From assembly GCF_037038585.1 (NCBI RefSeq), contig NC_092524.1, forward strand, positions 47,577,001 through 47,641,000: 64,000 bases of DNA. The letters run 5' to 3'. The DNA is from Patagioenas fasciata (Eukaryota > Chordata > Aves > Columbiformes > Columbidae). Positions 34,401 to 47,130 of the stretch are shown piece after piece. Position 1 is the first letter of the stretch; the number at the start of each line of letters is the position of its first letter. The notes below the pieces were generated by a model. The model was not told where the DNA came from. It saw only the letters and a list, made by a program, of their open reading frames with translations, and made no database searches. Both the position numbers and the translations under genes were made by a program.

Positions 34401-36658
34401 CTTTTCCACGTATTCAGTTCAGTGACGCATTTGGTTTCCAACCATGATAGGGGTTGTAAACCAGCATTGTGCTCCCTATAGATGGTGCTTTGGAGGGCTC
34501 GCTCTTGCTGGAAGCAGCCGCTGGTTGATGCACAGTTGAGAAACAGTCTGCCCTGGACAGAGGCAGGGAGTTTTCTAATGGAGACAATGTTGCTGTCTTG
34601 CTGCTTTTCCTGCGAATTGCAGGTGGCATGTTGAATAAAAAGGTGATGCTTGGTTGCGCTGGGTTTAGGGTGACTTGTGCAGGAGCGAGGCTGATGAGAA
34701 GAGGCCCGTGTGTGCGTGCGATCGCACCCGTCTCTGTGCCGGCAGGTTGGGCAGTCCCCCTCATGGCCACCTTTTCACTGTGTGCCTTGTCCGCTGTTAG
34801 TGCACGAGAGGAGGAAAGAGGCAAGAGGTCCCAAAGCCGGGCATGTTTTCTGAGGTGAGGTGGCTGCGCGTAGGAGAGAGCCCTGGCAGAGCTCCCAGCT
34901 GGGCTGGACCCTTGCAGAACCCGGAGTCCCCGGCAGCTCAGCCGCGTCTGCCAGCGCTCAGGGACCCGGCTGCTGCGGGCACGTCTGCTGCCTCCTGGAA
35001 CATCTCCTTTTTCTCAGTGCAAAGAGGAGAAAGCAACCATTCCTCCAGGGAGCCTGCACTTGGTATGGTGAGGAAGCACAGCAGGGCCATGGATGTAGCC
35101 ACAAGTACTGCTGACAATGCCTAAGCGAGCACATATTTCGAAGGCACGCAAGGAAGTGTTGGGAAGTCTACTTCTGCCAGGGTCCTGGGGGTGCTCCTAG
35201 GCCTCAGCGGCTGGGACCGGCCTCTCCTGGGACGCCCACCCACCGCCACCGTCTCCTGCCAAGGGCCCAGCTCAACATGGGGCCTTGGGTCCCTGCCTGA
35301 GCCATGTTGTAGGTGTGTGTGCCTGTCTGTGCCCTGCAGAGAGCTGCTCTCCTGGCTGGAGCCCTCAGGGCTCGATCAGGGCTTGCCCTGCAGAAGTCCA
35401 GGCTCCCAAGAGAGCAGAACTTTTCTATTCTACTTGCTGGCCATGAATCGAGCCACGATGAGACTACTGTTTCCCTGAAATGCCAGGGGGGTTTTGGCTC
35501 CAGGAAGGCTTTCAAGGATGCAAAACACAAAGAAAAACAGTGGGACCAGGCTTTTGTTTCTTTAATGTAGTTTTATTTTGTTGTTCATTTTTGTTTGATG
35601 GTAGGTAGGCTGACGGCTGCAGGTTGGCTAGTTGGTTTAGGCTGGGTTGTTTAGGCTGGTCGGTTGAGTTTTGGTTGAGGGTGGTTTTGGTTGGTTTTAG
35701 GTTGTATTTGGTTGGTTTGGATGAGAGAGCAATCTGTCTGCGCCCTGTGTCACCCCATTGATGGGGCAGGGTTGATTGGGCTGGTCTGGCCGGCTGGGCA
35801 GGCGTCCCCTTCCTCCCTCCCTGCTCCATGCGTGTCCTTCCCGAAGCTAGGCGGTCAGTCCAAGAGGATGAGCTTCCCAGTTGGAGGGGTACCGCTCCTG
35901 GGTCAAGAGTATGCAGTGGCTGCACTCCCCTTCTAGAAGCTCCAAACAAGCTGAAGGTGCATTTGTAGGAGAACCTGGCTGGGGTAGCCAAGCTTCCAAG
36001 ACTGCAGACACATCCAAGTGAGGCACTGCATGCGGTAGGGCGGGGTTTGGGTTGTTTGGGTGTTTTTGGTCATGGAGGTTTTTTTGGGTGTCTGAGCTTG
36101 TTTGTTGAAGTGTTGTCTGGTTGAGATTGGTTTTTAGCTTGGTTGTTTTAGGTTGGGTTTGGTGGTTCTATTTCGGCTTAGTTGATTTGCTTTCGGTCAT
36201 TTTGTTCAGGTTGCTTATGTTGTTTGGTTTCCTATTTTGGGGGTTGGTTTAAGTTGTTTAGTGTAGGGGGTTAGTTTAGCTTGGTTGTTTCAGGCGGTTT
36301 TATGCTTTATGAGGTGTTTTTTAAGTTGTTTGAGGTTGTTCAAGGGTTGTTTTAGGTCGATTAAGGTGGGTCTGTTTCGATGTCTTCAGCTTGTTTGGAT
36401 TAGGGTTGCTGAAGGTTGGTTGAGGCATGCTGGTTTATGTTGTTTTAGGTAGGATTTTTTAGGTCATTTGTTTTAGGTAGGTTTGTTTGAGGGTGTTGAG
36501 GTTGCTTTATTTGGTTTGGCTTAGGTTGTTTGAGGTAATTTGTTGTAGACTGTTTAAGGGGCTTTTGAGGTTGTTGGTGGCTGATTGTTTGAAGTTTCTG
36601 AAGGCAGATTGAGATTGGTTTAGGTTCTCGAAAGGCTGATTGTTTTCAGCTGTTTAAG
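31429..36658. repeat. Macrosatellite unit 7
   Basis: It is 5230 bp. The 8-bp shortening is explained by loss of two CCGT copies (four remain, 32181-32208). The change shifts the minus-strand open frame and creates a fortuitous 308-codon frame at 31473-32399. The CR1 tail is at 32941-33310, the promoter-like module at 33821-33935 and T/G block B at about 36032-36710. The unit-2-type pair of G variants reappears at 33324 and 33328. G-to-A at phase 3955 begins here and continues through unit 10. Confidence 0.95.
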
Positions 36659-39600
36659 GTTGGTTTAGGTTAGTTGTCCTATGCTGGTTTAGGTGGGCTG
36701 TTCTAGCTAAGTGTAGGGCCACCTCGTGGAGCAGCAGGCACCCAGCCAAAATGGCCCAAAGAAGCCGTGGCAAGTGGGCCATGCTCAATGCTGCAGAGGA
36801 AGGCAAAAAACCCCCAGAGACACTTGGTGTCCCACATGGGGGGAAAAAAAAAGCCTTCCTCCCCCCAGCTGCAGGGCACGAGAGGCCATCTTGCTGGTGC
36901 TTGAGCAGCAGGTAGGAAGCGAGCCAAAAGGGCCCAGAGGAGCTCTGAAAAGTGGTCCTGCTCAATGCTGCAGAGGAAGGCAAAAAACCCCCGGGGACCA
37001 GTGCCAATCTGCCCCGGGAGAAAAAATTCCTTCCTGACCCCAGTGCTGGCGATCGGCTGTTCCCTGAGCATGTGAGCCAGACCCGGCTCCTTGTCCCACA
37101 AGCTGCTCACGCCTCCCCGGAGCTGCCCAAGCCCTATCCTCCCTTGAGCTGGAGCCATCTCGGGGACTTCCCAGAGTGCCCAAATGGCTCTGAGCTGGTG
37201 GACCGTGGGGGCAAGAAGCCTTCCTGTGCCTGGTGGGACACCAGTGGGTGCTCCAGAGCACTGCAACCCCTTGCAAGCCCTCTGCATTCCTATTTCTGAC
37301 GGCTCCTGAGCCTGTCTGCGCATGGGATGAAGATGGTGAGCTCTGCAGTGCTCCTCAAGAAGGTATTCCCTTTGTCTTGCCACTGCTATGCACCTGAGAA
37401 GGCTTTCTATCCGTCCGTCCGTCCGTCCGTCCGTCCGTCCATCCATCCATCTGTCAGATAAGCTTGGAAGGTGGCCCTGGCAGTCCCTGTGCCATTCTTT
37501 CCCAGTGCAGCAAGTGATACGTGATGCTACGCTGTCGTTGATGGTGAGGTTGTCTGCTTGGGAAGAAGTCTTGAATGGTTTTGTGCTGTTGACCCTATCT
37601 TTGCTTGCACTCGATAGCCCTTATCCTCCTTTGGCCTCCATCCTTGATATCTTGCTTGAGGGTCATGCCAGCCCTCTCAGGCTTGGTCTTGCTCCTCGCA
37701 GCTGTTGTCTTCTTCTGTAGGCCCTCCATGATCCTCACCAACTACGTAGTCTTGGTTTGCTTTCATCCCAGGTGGACTTGATCTTTCCCGAAGCGGAGGA
37801 ATGAGAAATGTCTGTAGTCGTCCAGGCGAGTCCTCACCGGGGCTTTGCACCAGGCTTGCCTTTCCTGTGGCAATGCCTTGTCTGACACACCAGAATGCGT
37901 TTGCCTGTGTCACATTTGTGGCTCACAGTCGGGCTGTGACCTACTTGTGCCTGCAGGAGCGTTTTCCTACTCTGCTGTGTGCAAGCAGTGCCGGAAACTC
38001 CTGGTGCTCCACCTGACGCTGTGTTCCCTATTTGTAGCCCGTAGATCTTCAGGCGGGCTTTCCTGGTGTAGGGGATTTCTCCTGTGTCAGAGCTTCAGCT
38101 GGGAGGGAGTGTGGGGGCTGTAGAAGTCCACTGTGAGAGAAGAGCTTCTTCTGGTTCATGGATGCTGAGGACCTGGGATGTGTGTAGTTTAGAGAGATGG
38201 AGGCTGAGAGGCGACCTCGTTGCTCTCTACAGCTTCCGTGGAGGGAAAATGGAGAGGGAGCTGCTGATCCCTTCTTCCCGGCAGCCAATGGCAGAAGGCT
38301 CAAAGCTGCATCCATCCATCAGGGGAGCTTTGGACTTGACAAGAGGAAAGTTTCCTTTCCCAAGAGGCTGGTCAAAGCGTGGAACAGGGCTCCCGGAGCC
38401 CAGGTGGTCGATGCCCCATGCCTGTCAGTGTTGAAGAGGCATTTGGACAGTGCCCTTAATACCGCCTTTTAACTTTTGGCCAGCCCTGAAGTGGTCAGGC
38501 ATTTGGACTAGATGATGACTGTAGGTCCCTTCCAGCTGAAGGCTTCTCTCCTTCTGTTCCTACCTGCTCGTTTCCCTAGCAGTAGCAGACGCTGAGGAAA
38601 TTTTGGATGTCGTTGCTTCCCATCCCTGCACTAACAGAAGGCATTGTACAGCCTGAAGCGTGCCCCATCTTCGGCACTTGCTCCGTCACCTTGTGGCAAG
38701 GAGGCACGTAGCTTCTGATGCGGATGAGAGCCCTGGGCCCCCTTGCAGCACCTGGGCACCCCACTTCTTAGAGCTACTGCCCCTGGCTCTGCAGGGCATG
38801 GTGATGGTGAGCTCTGCAGTGCTCCTCAAGAAGGAATTCCCTCGGTCTTGCCACTGCTACCCAGTGGAAAAGGATTTCCATGCATCAGATGAGTTTGGGA
38901 AGTGGCCCTGCCAGGAGATTGTCTTGCAGTGGAGAACCTCCCGTAGCTTCATGCAAGGTCTTCCTCCCTCAGCCCCTGGCCTGGGATTCCGCCAGCCAGC
39001 TCCTCAAGTGCTTCGTCTGGGATGTGTTGGGGCTGCCCCCGGGCCAGCTCTGGCGGTGGAGACGGGGGGCTGCTCCTTTTTATCCTGCCCGGGGCATTGT
39101 GACCTCAGCGTTGCCGGGCGCTGGCATTGTGACATGGGGGTGACAGAGCCCCCGTGTGCAGCCCCGCCCGCCACCCCTGCGCCCAGCGCCCTTGGGAAGA
39201 AGCCTTTGGTGTGCTGGGGGGCCCCGAATCAGTCCCCGTGCCTACAAGATAGGGGAGTAATCAACCTAATTGTGTCCCTTTTTGGCAAAAATACAGTGCG
39301 GATTTGTTGCCGGCCCAGCCTTCCTTCCAGTGCGATACTGCCCGTGACGACCTCCCGTTCGATTCCACGGAGGTGCCTTCTGTCTGGCACCTGGGGCAAT
39401 GACTCGCTCTGTTTTGACTTTCTCTTCCTTAGACAGCTCCCGCCTCAGTGGGTGTTTTGGCACCGATGGGTGTGGGGACTCAGCGGGTTTTCTCTCCTTG
39501 GCTGTTGAACACTGGGACCTTCCTACCCGTGCCCTCTGACGGTGGCTTCCACAGCAAAGTGTTGGCTCTGGGCCAGTTTGCAAATCAGCCCTTCTGGTGC

Positions 39601-41900
39601 AGCTCTTGACAGTATGTGATGGGGAGAAGGTAACAGTGCAATCTTTTCCACGTATTCAGTTCAGTGACGCATTTGGTTTCCAACCATGATAGGGGTTGTA
39701 AACCAGCATTGTGCTCCCTATAGATGGTGCTTTGGAGGGCTCGCTCTTGCTGGAAGCAGCCGCTGGTTGATGCACAGTTGAGAAACAGTCTGCCCTGGAC
39801 AGAGGCAGGGAGTTTTCTAATGGAGACAATGTTGCTGTCTTGCTGCTTTTCCTGCGAATTGCAGGTGGCATGTTGAATAAAAAGGTGATGCTTGGTTGCG
39901 CTGGGTTTAGGGTGACTTGTGCAGGAGCGAGGCTGATGAGAAGAGGCCCGTGTGTGCGTGCGATCGCACCCGTCTCTGTGCCGGCAGGTTGGGCAGTCCC
40001 CCTCATGGCCACCTTTTCACTGTGTGCCTTGTCCGCTGTTAGTGCACGAGAGGAGGAAAGAGGCAAGAGGTCCCAAAGCCGGGCATGTTTTCTGAGGTGA
40101 GGTGGCTGCGCGTAGGAGAGAGCCCTGGCAGAGCTCCCAGCTGGGCTGGACCCTTGCAGAACCCGGAGTCCCCGGCAGCTCAGCCGCGTCTGCCAGCGCT
40201 CAGGGACCCGGCTGCTGCGGGCACGTCTGCTGCCTCCTGGAACATCTCCTTTTTCTCAGTGCAAAGAGGAGAAAGCAACCATTCCTCCAGGGAGCCTGCA
40301 CTTGGTATGGTGAGGAAGCACAGCAGGGCCATGGATGTAGCCACAAGTACTGCTGACAATGCCTAAGCGAGCACATATTTCGAAGGCACGCAAGGAAGTG
40401 TTTGGAAGTCTACTTCTGCCAGGGTCCTGGGGGTGCTCCTAGGCCTCAGCGGCTGGGACCGGCCTCTCCTGGGACGCCCACCCACCGCCACCGTCTCCTG
40501 CCAAGGGCCCAGCTCAACATGGGGCCTTGGGTCCCTGCCTGAGCCATGTTGTAGGTGTGTGTGCCTGTCTGTGCCCTGCAGAGAGCTGCTCTCCTGGCTG
40601 GAGCCCTCAGGGCTCGATCAGGGCTTGCCCTGCAGAAGTCCAGGCTCCCAAGAGAGCAGAACTTTTCTATTCTACTTGCTCGCCATGAATCGAGCCACGA
40701 TGAGACTACTGATTCCCTGAAATGCCAGGGGGGTTTTGGCTCCAGGAAGGCTTTCAAGGATGCAAAACACAAAGAAAAACAGTGGGACCAGGCTTTTGTT
40801 TCTTTAATGTAGTTTTATTTTGTTGTTCATTTTTGTTTGATGGTAGGTAGGCTGACGGCTGCAGGTTGGCTAGTTGGTTTAGGCTGGGTTGTTTAGGCTG
40901 GTCGGTTGAGTTTTGGTTGAGGGTGGTTTTGGTTGGTTTTAGGTTGTATTTGGTTGGTTTGGATGAGAGAGCAATCTGTCTGCGCCCTGTGTCACCCCAT
41001 TGATGGGGCAGGGTTGATTGGGCTGGTCTGGCCGGCTGGGCAGGCGTCCCCTTCCTCCCTCCCTGCTCCATGCGTGTCCTTCCCGAAGCTAGGCGGTCAG
41101 TCCAAGAGGATGAGCTTCCCAGTTGGAGGGGTACCGCTCCTGGGTCAAGAGTATGCAGTGGCTGCACTCCCCTTCTAGAAGCTCCAAACAAGCTGAAGGT
41201 GCATTTGTAGGAGAACCTGGCTGGGGTAGCCAAGCTTCCAAGACTGCAGACACATCCAAGTGAGGCACTGCATGCGGTAGGGCGGGGTTTGGGTTGTTTG
41301 GGTGTTTTTGGTCATGGAGGTTTTTTTGGGTGTCTGAGCTTGTTTGTTGAAGTGTTGTCTGGTTGAGATTGGTTTTTAGCTTGGTTGTTTTAGGTTGGGT
41401 TTGGTGGTTCTATTTCGGCTTAGGTGATTTGCTTTCGGTCATTTTGTTCAGGTTGCTTATGTTGTTTGGTTTCCTATTTTGGGGGTTGGTTTAAGTTGTT
41501 TAGTGTAGGGGGTTAGTTTAGCTTGGTTGTTTCAGGCGGTTTTACGCTTTATGAGGTGTTTTTTAAGTTGTTTGAGGTTGTTCAAGGGTTGTTTTAGGTC
41601 GATTAAGGTGGGTCTGTTTCGATGTCTTCAGCTTGTTTGGATTAGGGTTGCTGAAGGTTGGTTGAGGCATGCTGGTTTATGTTGTTTTAGGTAGGATTTT
41701 TTAGGTCATTTGTTTTAGGTAGGTTTGTTTGAGGGTGTTGAGGTTGCTTTATTTGGTTTGGCTTAGGTTGTTTGAGGTAATTTGTTGTAGACTGTTTAAG
41801 GGGCTTTTGAGGTTGTTGGTGGCTGATTGTTTGAAGTTTCTGAAGGCAGATTGAGATTGGTTTAGGTTCTCGAAAGGCTGATTGTTTTCAGCTGTTTAAG
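36659..41900. repeat. Macrosatellite unit 8
   Basis: It is 5242 bp, with seven CCGT copies at 37411-37450, the longest tract in the window. The CR1 tail is at 38183-38552, the promoter-like module at 39063-39177 and T/G block B at about 41274-41952. At phase 3741 it has T like units 1 to 5, although units 6, 7, 9 and 10 have G. At phase 158 it has A like units 1 to 5 and 9. Confidence 0.95.
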
Positions 41901-44900
41901 GTTGGTTTAGGTTAGTTGTCCTATGCTGGTTTAGGTGGGCTGTTCTAGCTAAGTGTAGGGCCACCTCGTGGAGCAGCAGGCACCCAGCCAAAATGGCCCA
42001 AAGAAGCCGCGGCAAGTGGGCCATGCTCAATGCTGCAGAGGAAGGCAAAAAACCCCCAGAGACACTTGGTGTCCCACATGGGGGGAAAAAAAAAGCCTTC
42101 CTCCCCCCAGCTGCAGGGCACGAGAGGCCATCTTGCTGGTGCTTGAGCAGCAGGTAGGAAGCGAGCCAAAAGGACCCAGAGGAGCTCTGAAAAGTGGTCC
42201 TGCTCAATGCTGCAGAGGAAGGCAAAAAACCCCCGGGGACCAGTGCCAATCTGCCCCGGGAGAAAAAATTCCTTCCTGACCCCAGTGCTGGCGATCGGCT
42301 GTTCCCTGAGCATGTGAGCCAGACCCGGCTCCTTGTCCCACAAGCTGCTCATGCCTCCCCGGAGCTGCCCAAGCCCTATCCTCCCTTGAGCTGGAGCCAT
42401 CTCGGGGACTTCCCAGAGTGCCCAAATGGCTCTGAGCTGGTGGACCGTGGGGGCAAGAAGCCTTCCTGTGCCTGGTGGGACACCAGTGGGTGCTCCAGAG
42501 CACTGCAACCCCTTGCAAGCCCTCTGCATTCCTATTTCTGACGGCTCCTGAGCCTGTCTGCGCATGAGATGAAGATGGTGAGCTCTGCAGTGCTCCTCAA
42601 GAAGGTATTCCCTTTGTCTTGCCACTGCTATGCACCTGAGAAGGCTTTCTATCCGTCCGTCCGTCCGTCCATCCATCCATCTGTCAGATAAGCTTGGAAG
42701 GTGGCCCTGGCAGTCCCTGTGCCATTCTTTCCCAGTGCAGCAAGTGATACGTGATGCTACGCTGTCGTTGATGGTGAGGTTGTCTGCTTGGGAAGAAGTC
42801 TTGAATGGTTTTGTGCTGTTGACCCTATCTTTGCTTGCACTCGATAGCCCTTATCCTCCTTTGGCCTCCATCCTTGATATCTTGCTTGAGGGTCATGCCA
42901 GCCCTCTCAGGCTTGGTCTTGCTCCTCGCAGCTGTTGTCTTCTTTTGTAGGCCCTCCGTGATCCTCACCAACTACGTAGTCTTGGTTTGCTTTCATCCCA
43001 GGTGGACTTGATCTTTCCCGAAGCGGAGGAATGAGAAATGCCTGTAGTCGTCCAGGCGAGTCCTCACCGGGGCTTTGCACCAGGCTTGCCTTTCCTGTGG
43101 CAATGCCTTGTCTGACACACCAGAATGCGTTTGCCTGTGTCACATTTGTGGCTCACAGTCGGGCTGTGACCTACTTGTGCCTGCAGGAGCGTTTTCCTAC
43201 TCTGCTGTGTGCAAGCAGTGCCGGAAACTCCTGGTGCTCCACCTGACGCTGTGTTCCCTATTTGTAGCCCGTAGATCTTCAGGCGGGCTTTCCTGGTGTA
43301 GGGGATTTCTCCTGTGTCAGAGCTTCAGCTGGGAGGGAGTGTGGGGGCTGTAGAAGTCCACTGTGAGAGAAGAGCTTCTTCTGGTTCATGGATGCTGAGG
43401 ACCTGGGATGTGTCTAGTTTGGAGAGATGGAGGCTGAGAGGCGACCTCGTTGCTCTCTACAGCTTCCGTGGAGGGAAAATGGAGAGGGAGCTGCTGATCC
43501 CTTCTTCCCGGCAGCCAATGGCAGAAGGCTCAAAGCTGCATCCATCCATCAGGGGAGCTTTGGACTTGACAAGAGGAAAGTTTCCTTTCCCAAGAGGCTG
43601 GTCAAAGCGTGGAACAGGGCTCCCGGAGCCCAGGTGGTCGATGCCCCATGCCTGTCAGTGTTGAAGAGGCATTTGGACAGTGCCCTTAATACCGCCTTTT
43701 AACTTTTGGCCAGCCCTGAAGTGGTCAGGCATTTGGACTAGATGATGACTGTAGGTCCCTTCCAGCTGAAGGCTTCTCTCCTTCTGTTCCTACCTGCTCG
43801 TTTCCCTAGCAGTAGCAGACGCTGAGGAAATTTTGGATGTCGTTGCTTCCCATCCCTGCACTAACAGAAGGCATTGTACAGCCTGAAGCGTGCCCCATCT
43901 TCGGCACTTGCTCCGTCACCTTGTGGCAAGGAGGCACGTAGCTTCTGATGCGGATGAGAGCCCTGGGCCCCCTTGCAGCACCTGGGCACCCCACTTCTTA
44001 GAGCTACTGCCCCTGGCTCTGCAGGGCATGGTGATGGTGAGCTCTGCAGTGCTCCTCAAGAAGGAATTCCCTCGGTCTTGCCACTGCTACCCAGTGGAAA
44101 AGGATTTCCATGCATCAGATGAGTTTGGGAAGTGGCCCTGCCAGGAGATTGTCTTGCAGTGGAGAACCTCCCGTAGCTTCATGCAAGGTCTTCCTCCCTC
44201 AGCCCCTGGCCTGGGATTCCGCCAGCCAGCTCCTCAAGTGCTTCGTCTGGGATGTGTTGGGGCTGCCCCCGGGCCAGCTCTGGCGGTGGAGACGGGGGGC
44301 TGCTCCTTTTTATCCTGCCCGGGGCATTGTGACCTCAGCGTTGCCGGGCGCTGGCATTGTGACATGGGGGTGACAGAGCCCCCGTGTGCAGCCCCGCCCG
44401 CCACCCCTGCGCCCAGCGCCCTTGGGAAGAAGCCTTTGGTGTGCTGGGGGGCCCCGAATCAGTCCCCGTGCCTACGAGATAGGGGAGTAATCAACCTAAT
44501 TGTGTCCCTTTTTGGCAAGAATACAGTGCGGATTTGTTGCCGGCCCAGCCTTCCTTCCAGTGCGATACTGCCCGTGACGACCTCCCGTTCGATTCCACGG
44601 AGGTGCCTTCTGTCTGGCACCTGGGGCAATGACTCGCTCTGTTTTGACTTTCTCTTCCTTAGACAGCTCCCGCCTCAGTGGGTGTTTTGGCACCGATGGG
44701 TGTGGGGACTCAGCGGGTTTTCTCTCCTTGGCTGTTGAACACTGGGACCTTCCTACCCGTGCCCTCTGACGGTGGCTTCCACAGCAAAGTGTTGGCTCTG
44801 GGCCAGTTTGCAAATCAGCCCTTCTGGTGCAGCTCTTGACAGTATGTGATGGGGAGAAGGTAACAGTGCAATCTTTTCCACGTATTCAGTTCAGTGACGC

Positions 44901-47130
44901 ATTTGGTTTCCAACCATGATAGGGGTTGTAAACCAGCATTGTGCTCCCTATAGATGGTGCTTTGGAGGGCTCGCTCTTGCTGGAAGCAGCCGCTGGTTGA
45001 TGCACAGTTGAGAAACAGTCTGCCCTGGACAGAGGCAGGGAGTTTTCTAATGGAGACAATGTTGCTGTCTTGCTGCTTTTCCTGCGAATTGCAGGTGGCA
45101 TGTTGAATAAAAAGGTGATGCTTGGTTGCGCTGGGTTTAGGGTGACTTGTGCAGGAGCGAGGCTGATGAGAAGAGGCCCGTGTGTGCGTGCGATCGCACC
45201 CGTCTCTGTGCCGGCAGGTTGGGCAGTCCCCCTCATGGCCACCTTTTCACTGTGTGCCTTGTCCGCTGTTAGTGCACGAGAGGAGGAAAGAGGCAAGAGG
45301 TCCCAAAGCCGGGCATGTTTTCTGAGGTGAGGTGGCTGCGCGTAGGAGAGAGCCCTGGCAGAGCTCCCAGCTGGGCTGGACCCTTGCAGAACCCGGAGTC
45401 CCCGGCAGCTCAGCCGCGTCTGCCAGCGCTCAGGGACCCGGCTGCTGCGGGCACGTCTGCTGCCTCCTGGAACATCTCCTTTTTCTCAGTGCAAAGAGGA
45501 GAAAGCAACCATTCCTCCAGGGAGCCTGCACTTGGTATGGTGAGGAAGCACAGCAGGGCCATGGATGTAGCCACAAGTACTGCTGACAATGCCTAAGCGA
45601 GCACATATTTCGAAGGCACGCAAGGAAGTGTTGGGAAGTCTACTTCTGCCAGGGTCCTGGGGGTGCTCCTAGGCCTCAGCGGCTGGGACCGGCCTCTCCT
45701 GGGACGCCCACCCACCGCCACCGTCTCCTGCCAAGGGCCCAGCTCAACATGGGGCCTTGGGTCCCTGCCTGAGCCATGTTGTAGGTGTGTGTGCCTGTCT
45801 GTGCCCTGCAGAGAGCTGCTCTCCTGGCTGGAGCCCTCAGGGCTCGATCAGGGCTTGCCCTGCAGAAGTCCAGGCTCCCAAGAGAGCAGAACTTTTCTAT
45901 TCTACTTGCTCGCCATGAATCGAGCCACGATGAGACTACTGTTTCCCTGAAATGCCAGGGGGGTTTTGGCTCCAGGAAGGCTTTCAAGGATGCAAAACAC
46001 AAAGAAAAACAGTGGGACCAGGCTTTTGTTTCTTTAATGTAGTTTTATTTTGTTGTTCATTTTTGTTTGATGGTAGGTAGGCTGACGGCTGCAGGTTGGC
46101 TAGTTGGTTTAGGCTGGGTTGTTTAGGCTGGTCGGTTGAGTTTTGGTTGAGGGTGGTTTTGGTTGGTTTTAGGTTGTATTTGGTTGGTTTGGATGAGAGA
46201 GCAATCTGTCTGCGCCCTGTGTCACCCCATTGATGGGGCAGGGTTGATTGGGCTGGTCTGGCCGGCTGGGCAGGCGTCCCCTTCCTCCCTCCCTGCTCCA
46301 TGCGTGTCCTTCCCGAAGCTAGGCGGTCAGTCCAAGAGGATGAGCTTCCCAGTTGGAGGGGTACCGCTCCTGGGTCAAGAGTATGCAGTGGCTGCACTCC
46401 CCTTCTAGAAGCTCCAAACAAGCTGAAGGTGCATTTGTAGGAGAACCTGGCTGGGGTAGCCAAGCTTCCAAGACTGCAGACACATCCAAGTGAGGCACTG
46501 CATGCGGTAGGGCGGGGTTTGGGTTGTTTGGGTGTTTTTGGTCATGGAGGTTTTTTTGGGTGTCTGAGCTTGTTTGTTGAAGTGTTGTCTGGTTGAGATT
46601 GGTTTTTAGCTTGGTTGTTTTAGGTTGGGTTTGGTGGTTCTATTTCGGCTTAGGTGATTTGCTTTCGGTCATTTTGTTCAGGTTGCTTATGTTGTTTGGT
46701 TTCCTATTTTGGGGGTTGGTTTAAGTTGTTTAGTGTAGGGGGTTAGTTTAGCTTGGTTGTTTCAGGCGGTTTTATGCTTTATGAGGTGTTTTTTAAGTTG
46801 TTTGAGGTTGTTCAAGGGTTGTTTTAGGTCGATTAAGGTGGGTCTGTTTCGATGTCTTCAGCTTGTTTGGATTAGGGTTGCTGAAGGTTGGTTGAGGCAT
46901 GCTGGTTTATGTTGTTTTAGGTAGGATTTTTTAGGTCATTTGTTTTAGGTAGGTTTGTTTGAGGGTGTTGAGGTTGCTTTATTTGGTTTGGCTTAGGTTG
47001 TTTGAGGTAATTTGTTGTAGACTGTTTAAGGGGCTTTTGAGGTTGTTGGTGGCTGATTGTTTGAAGTTTCTGAAGGCAGATTGAGATTGGTTTAGGTTCT
47101 CGAAAGGCTGATTGTTTTCAGCTGTTTAAG
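41901..47130. repeat. Macrosatellite unit 9
   Basis: It is 5230 bp, with four CCGT copies at 42653-42680. The CR1 tail is at 43413-43782, the promoter-like module at 44293-44407 and T/G block B at about 46504-47182. It shares with unit 10 a G-to-A change turning GCATGGGATG into GCATGAGATG near 42567, which I do not see in the other units. Confidence 0.95.
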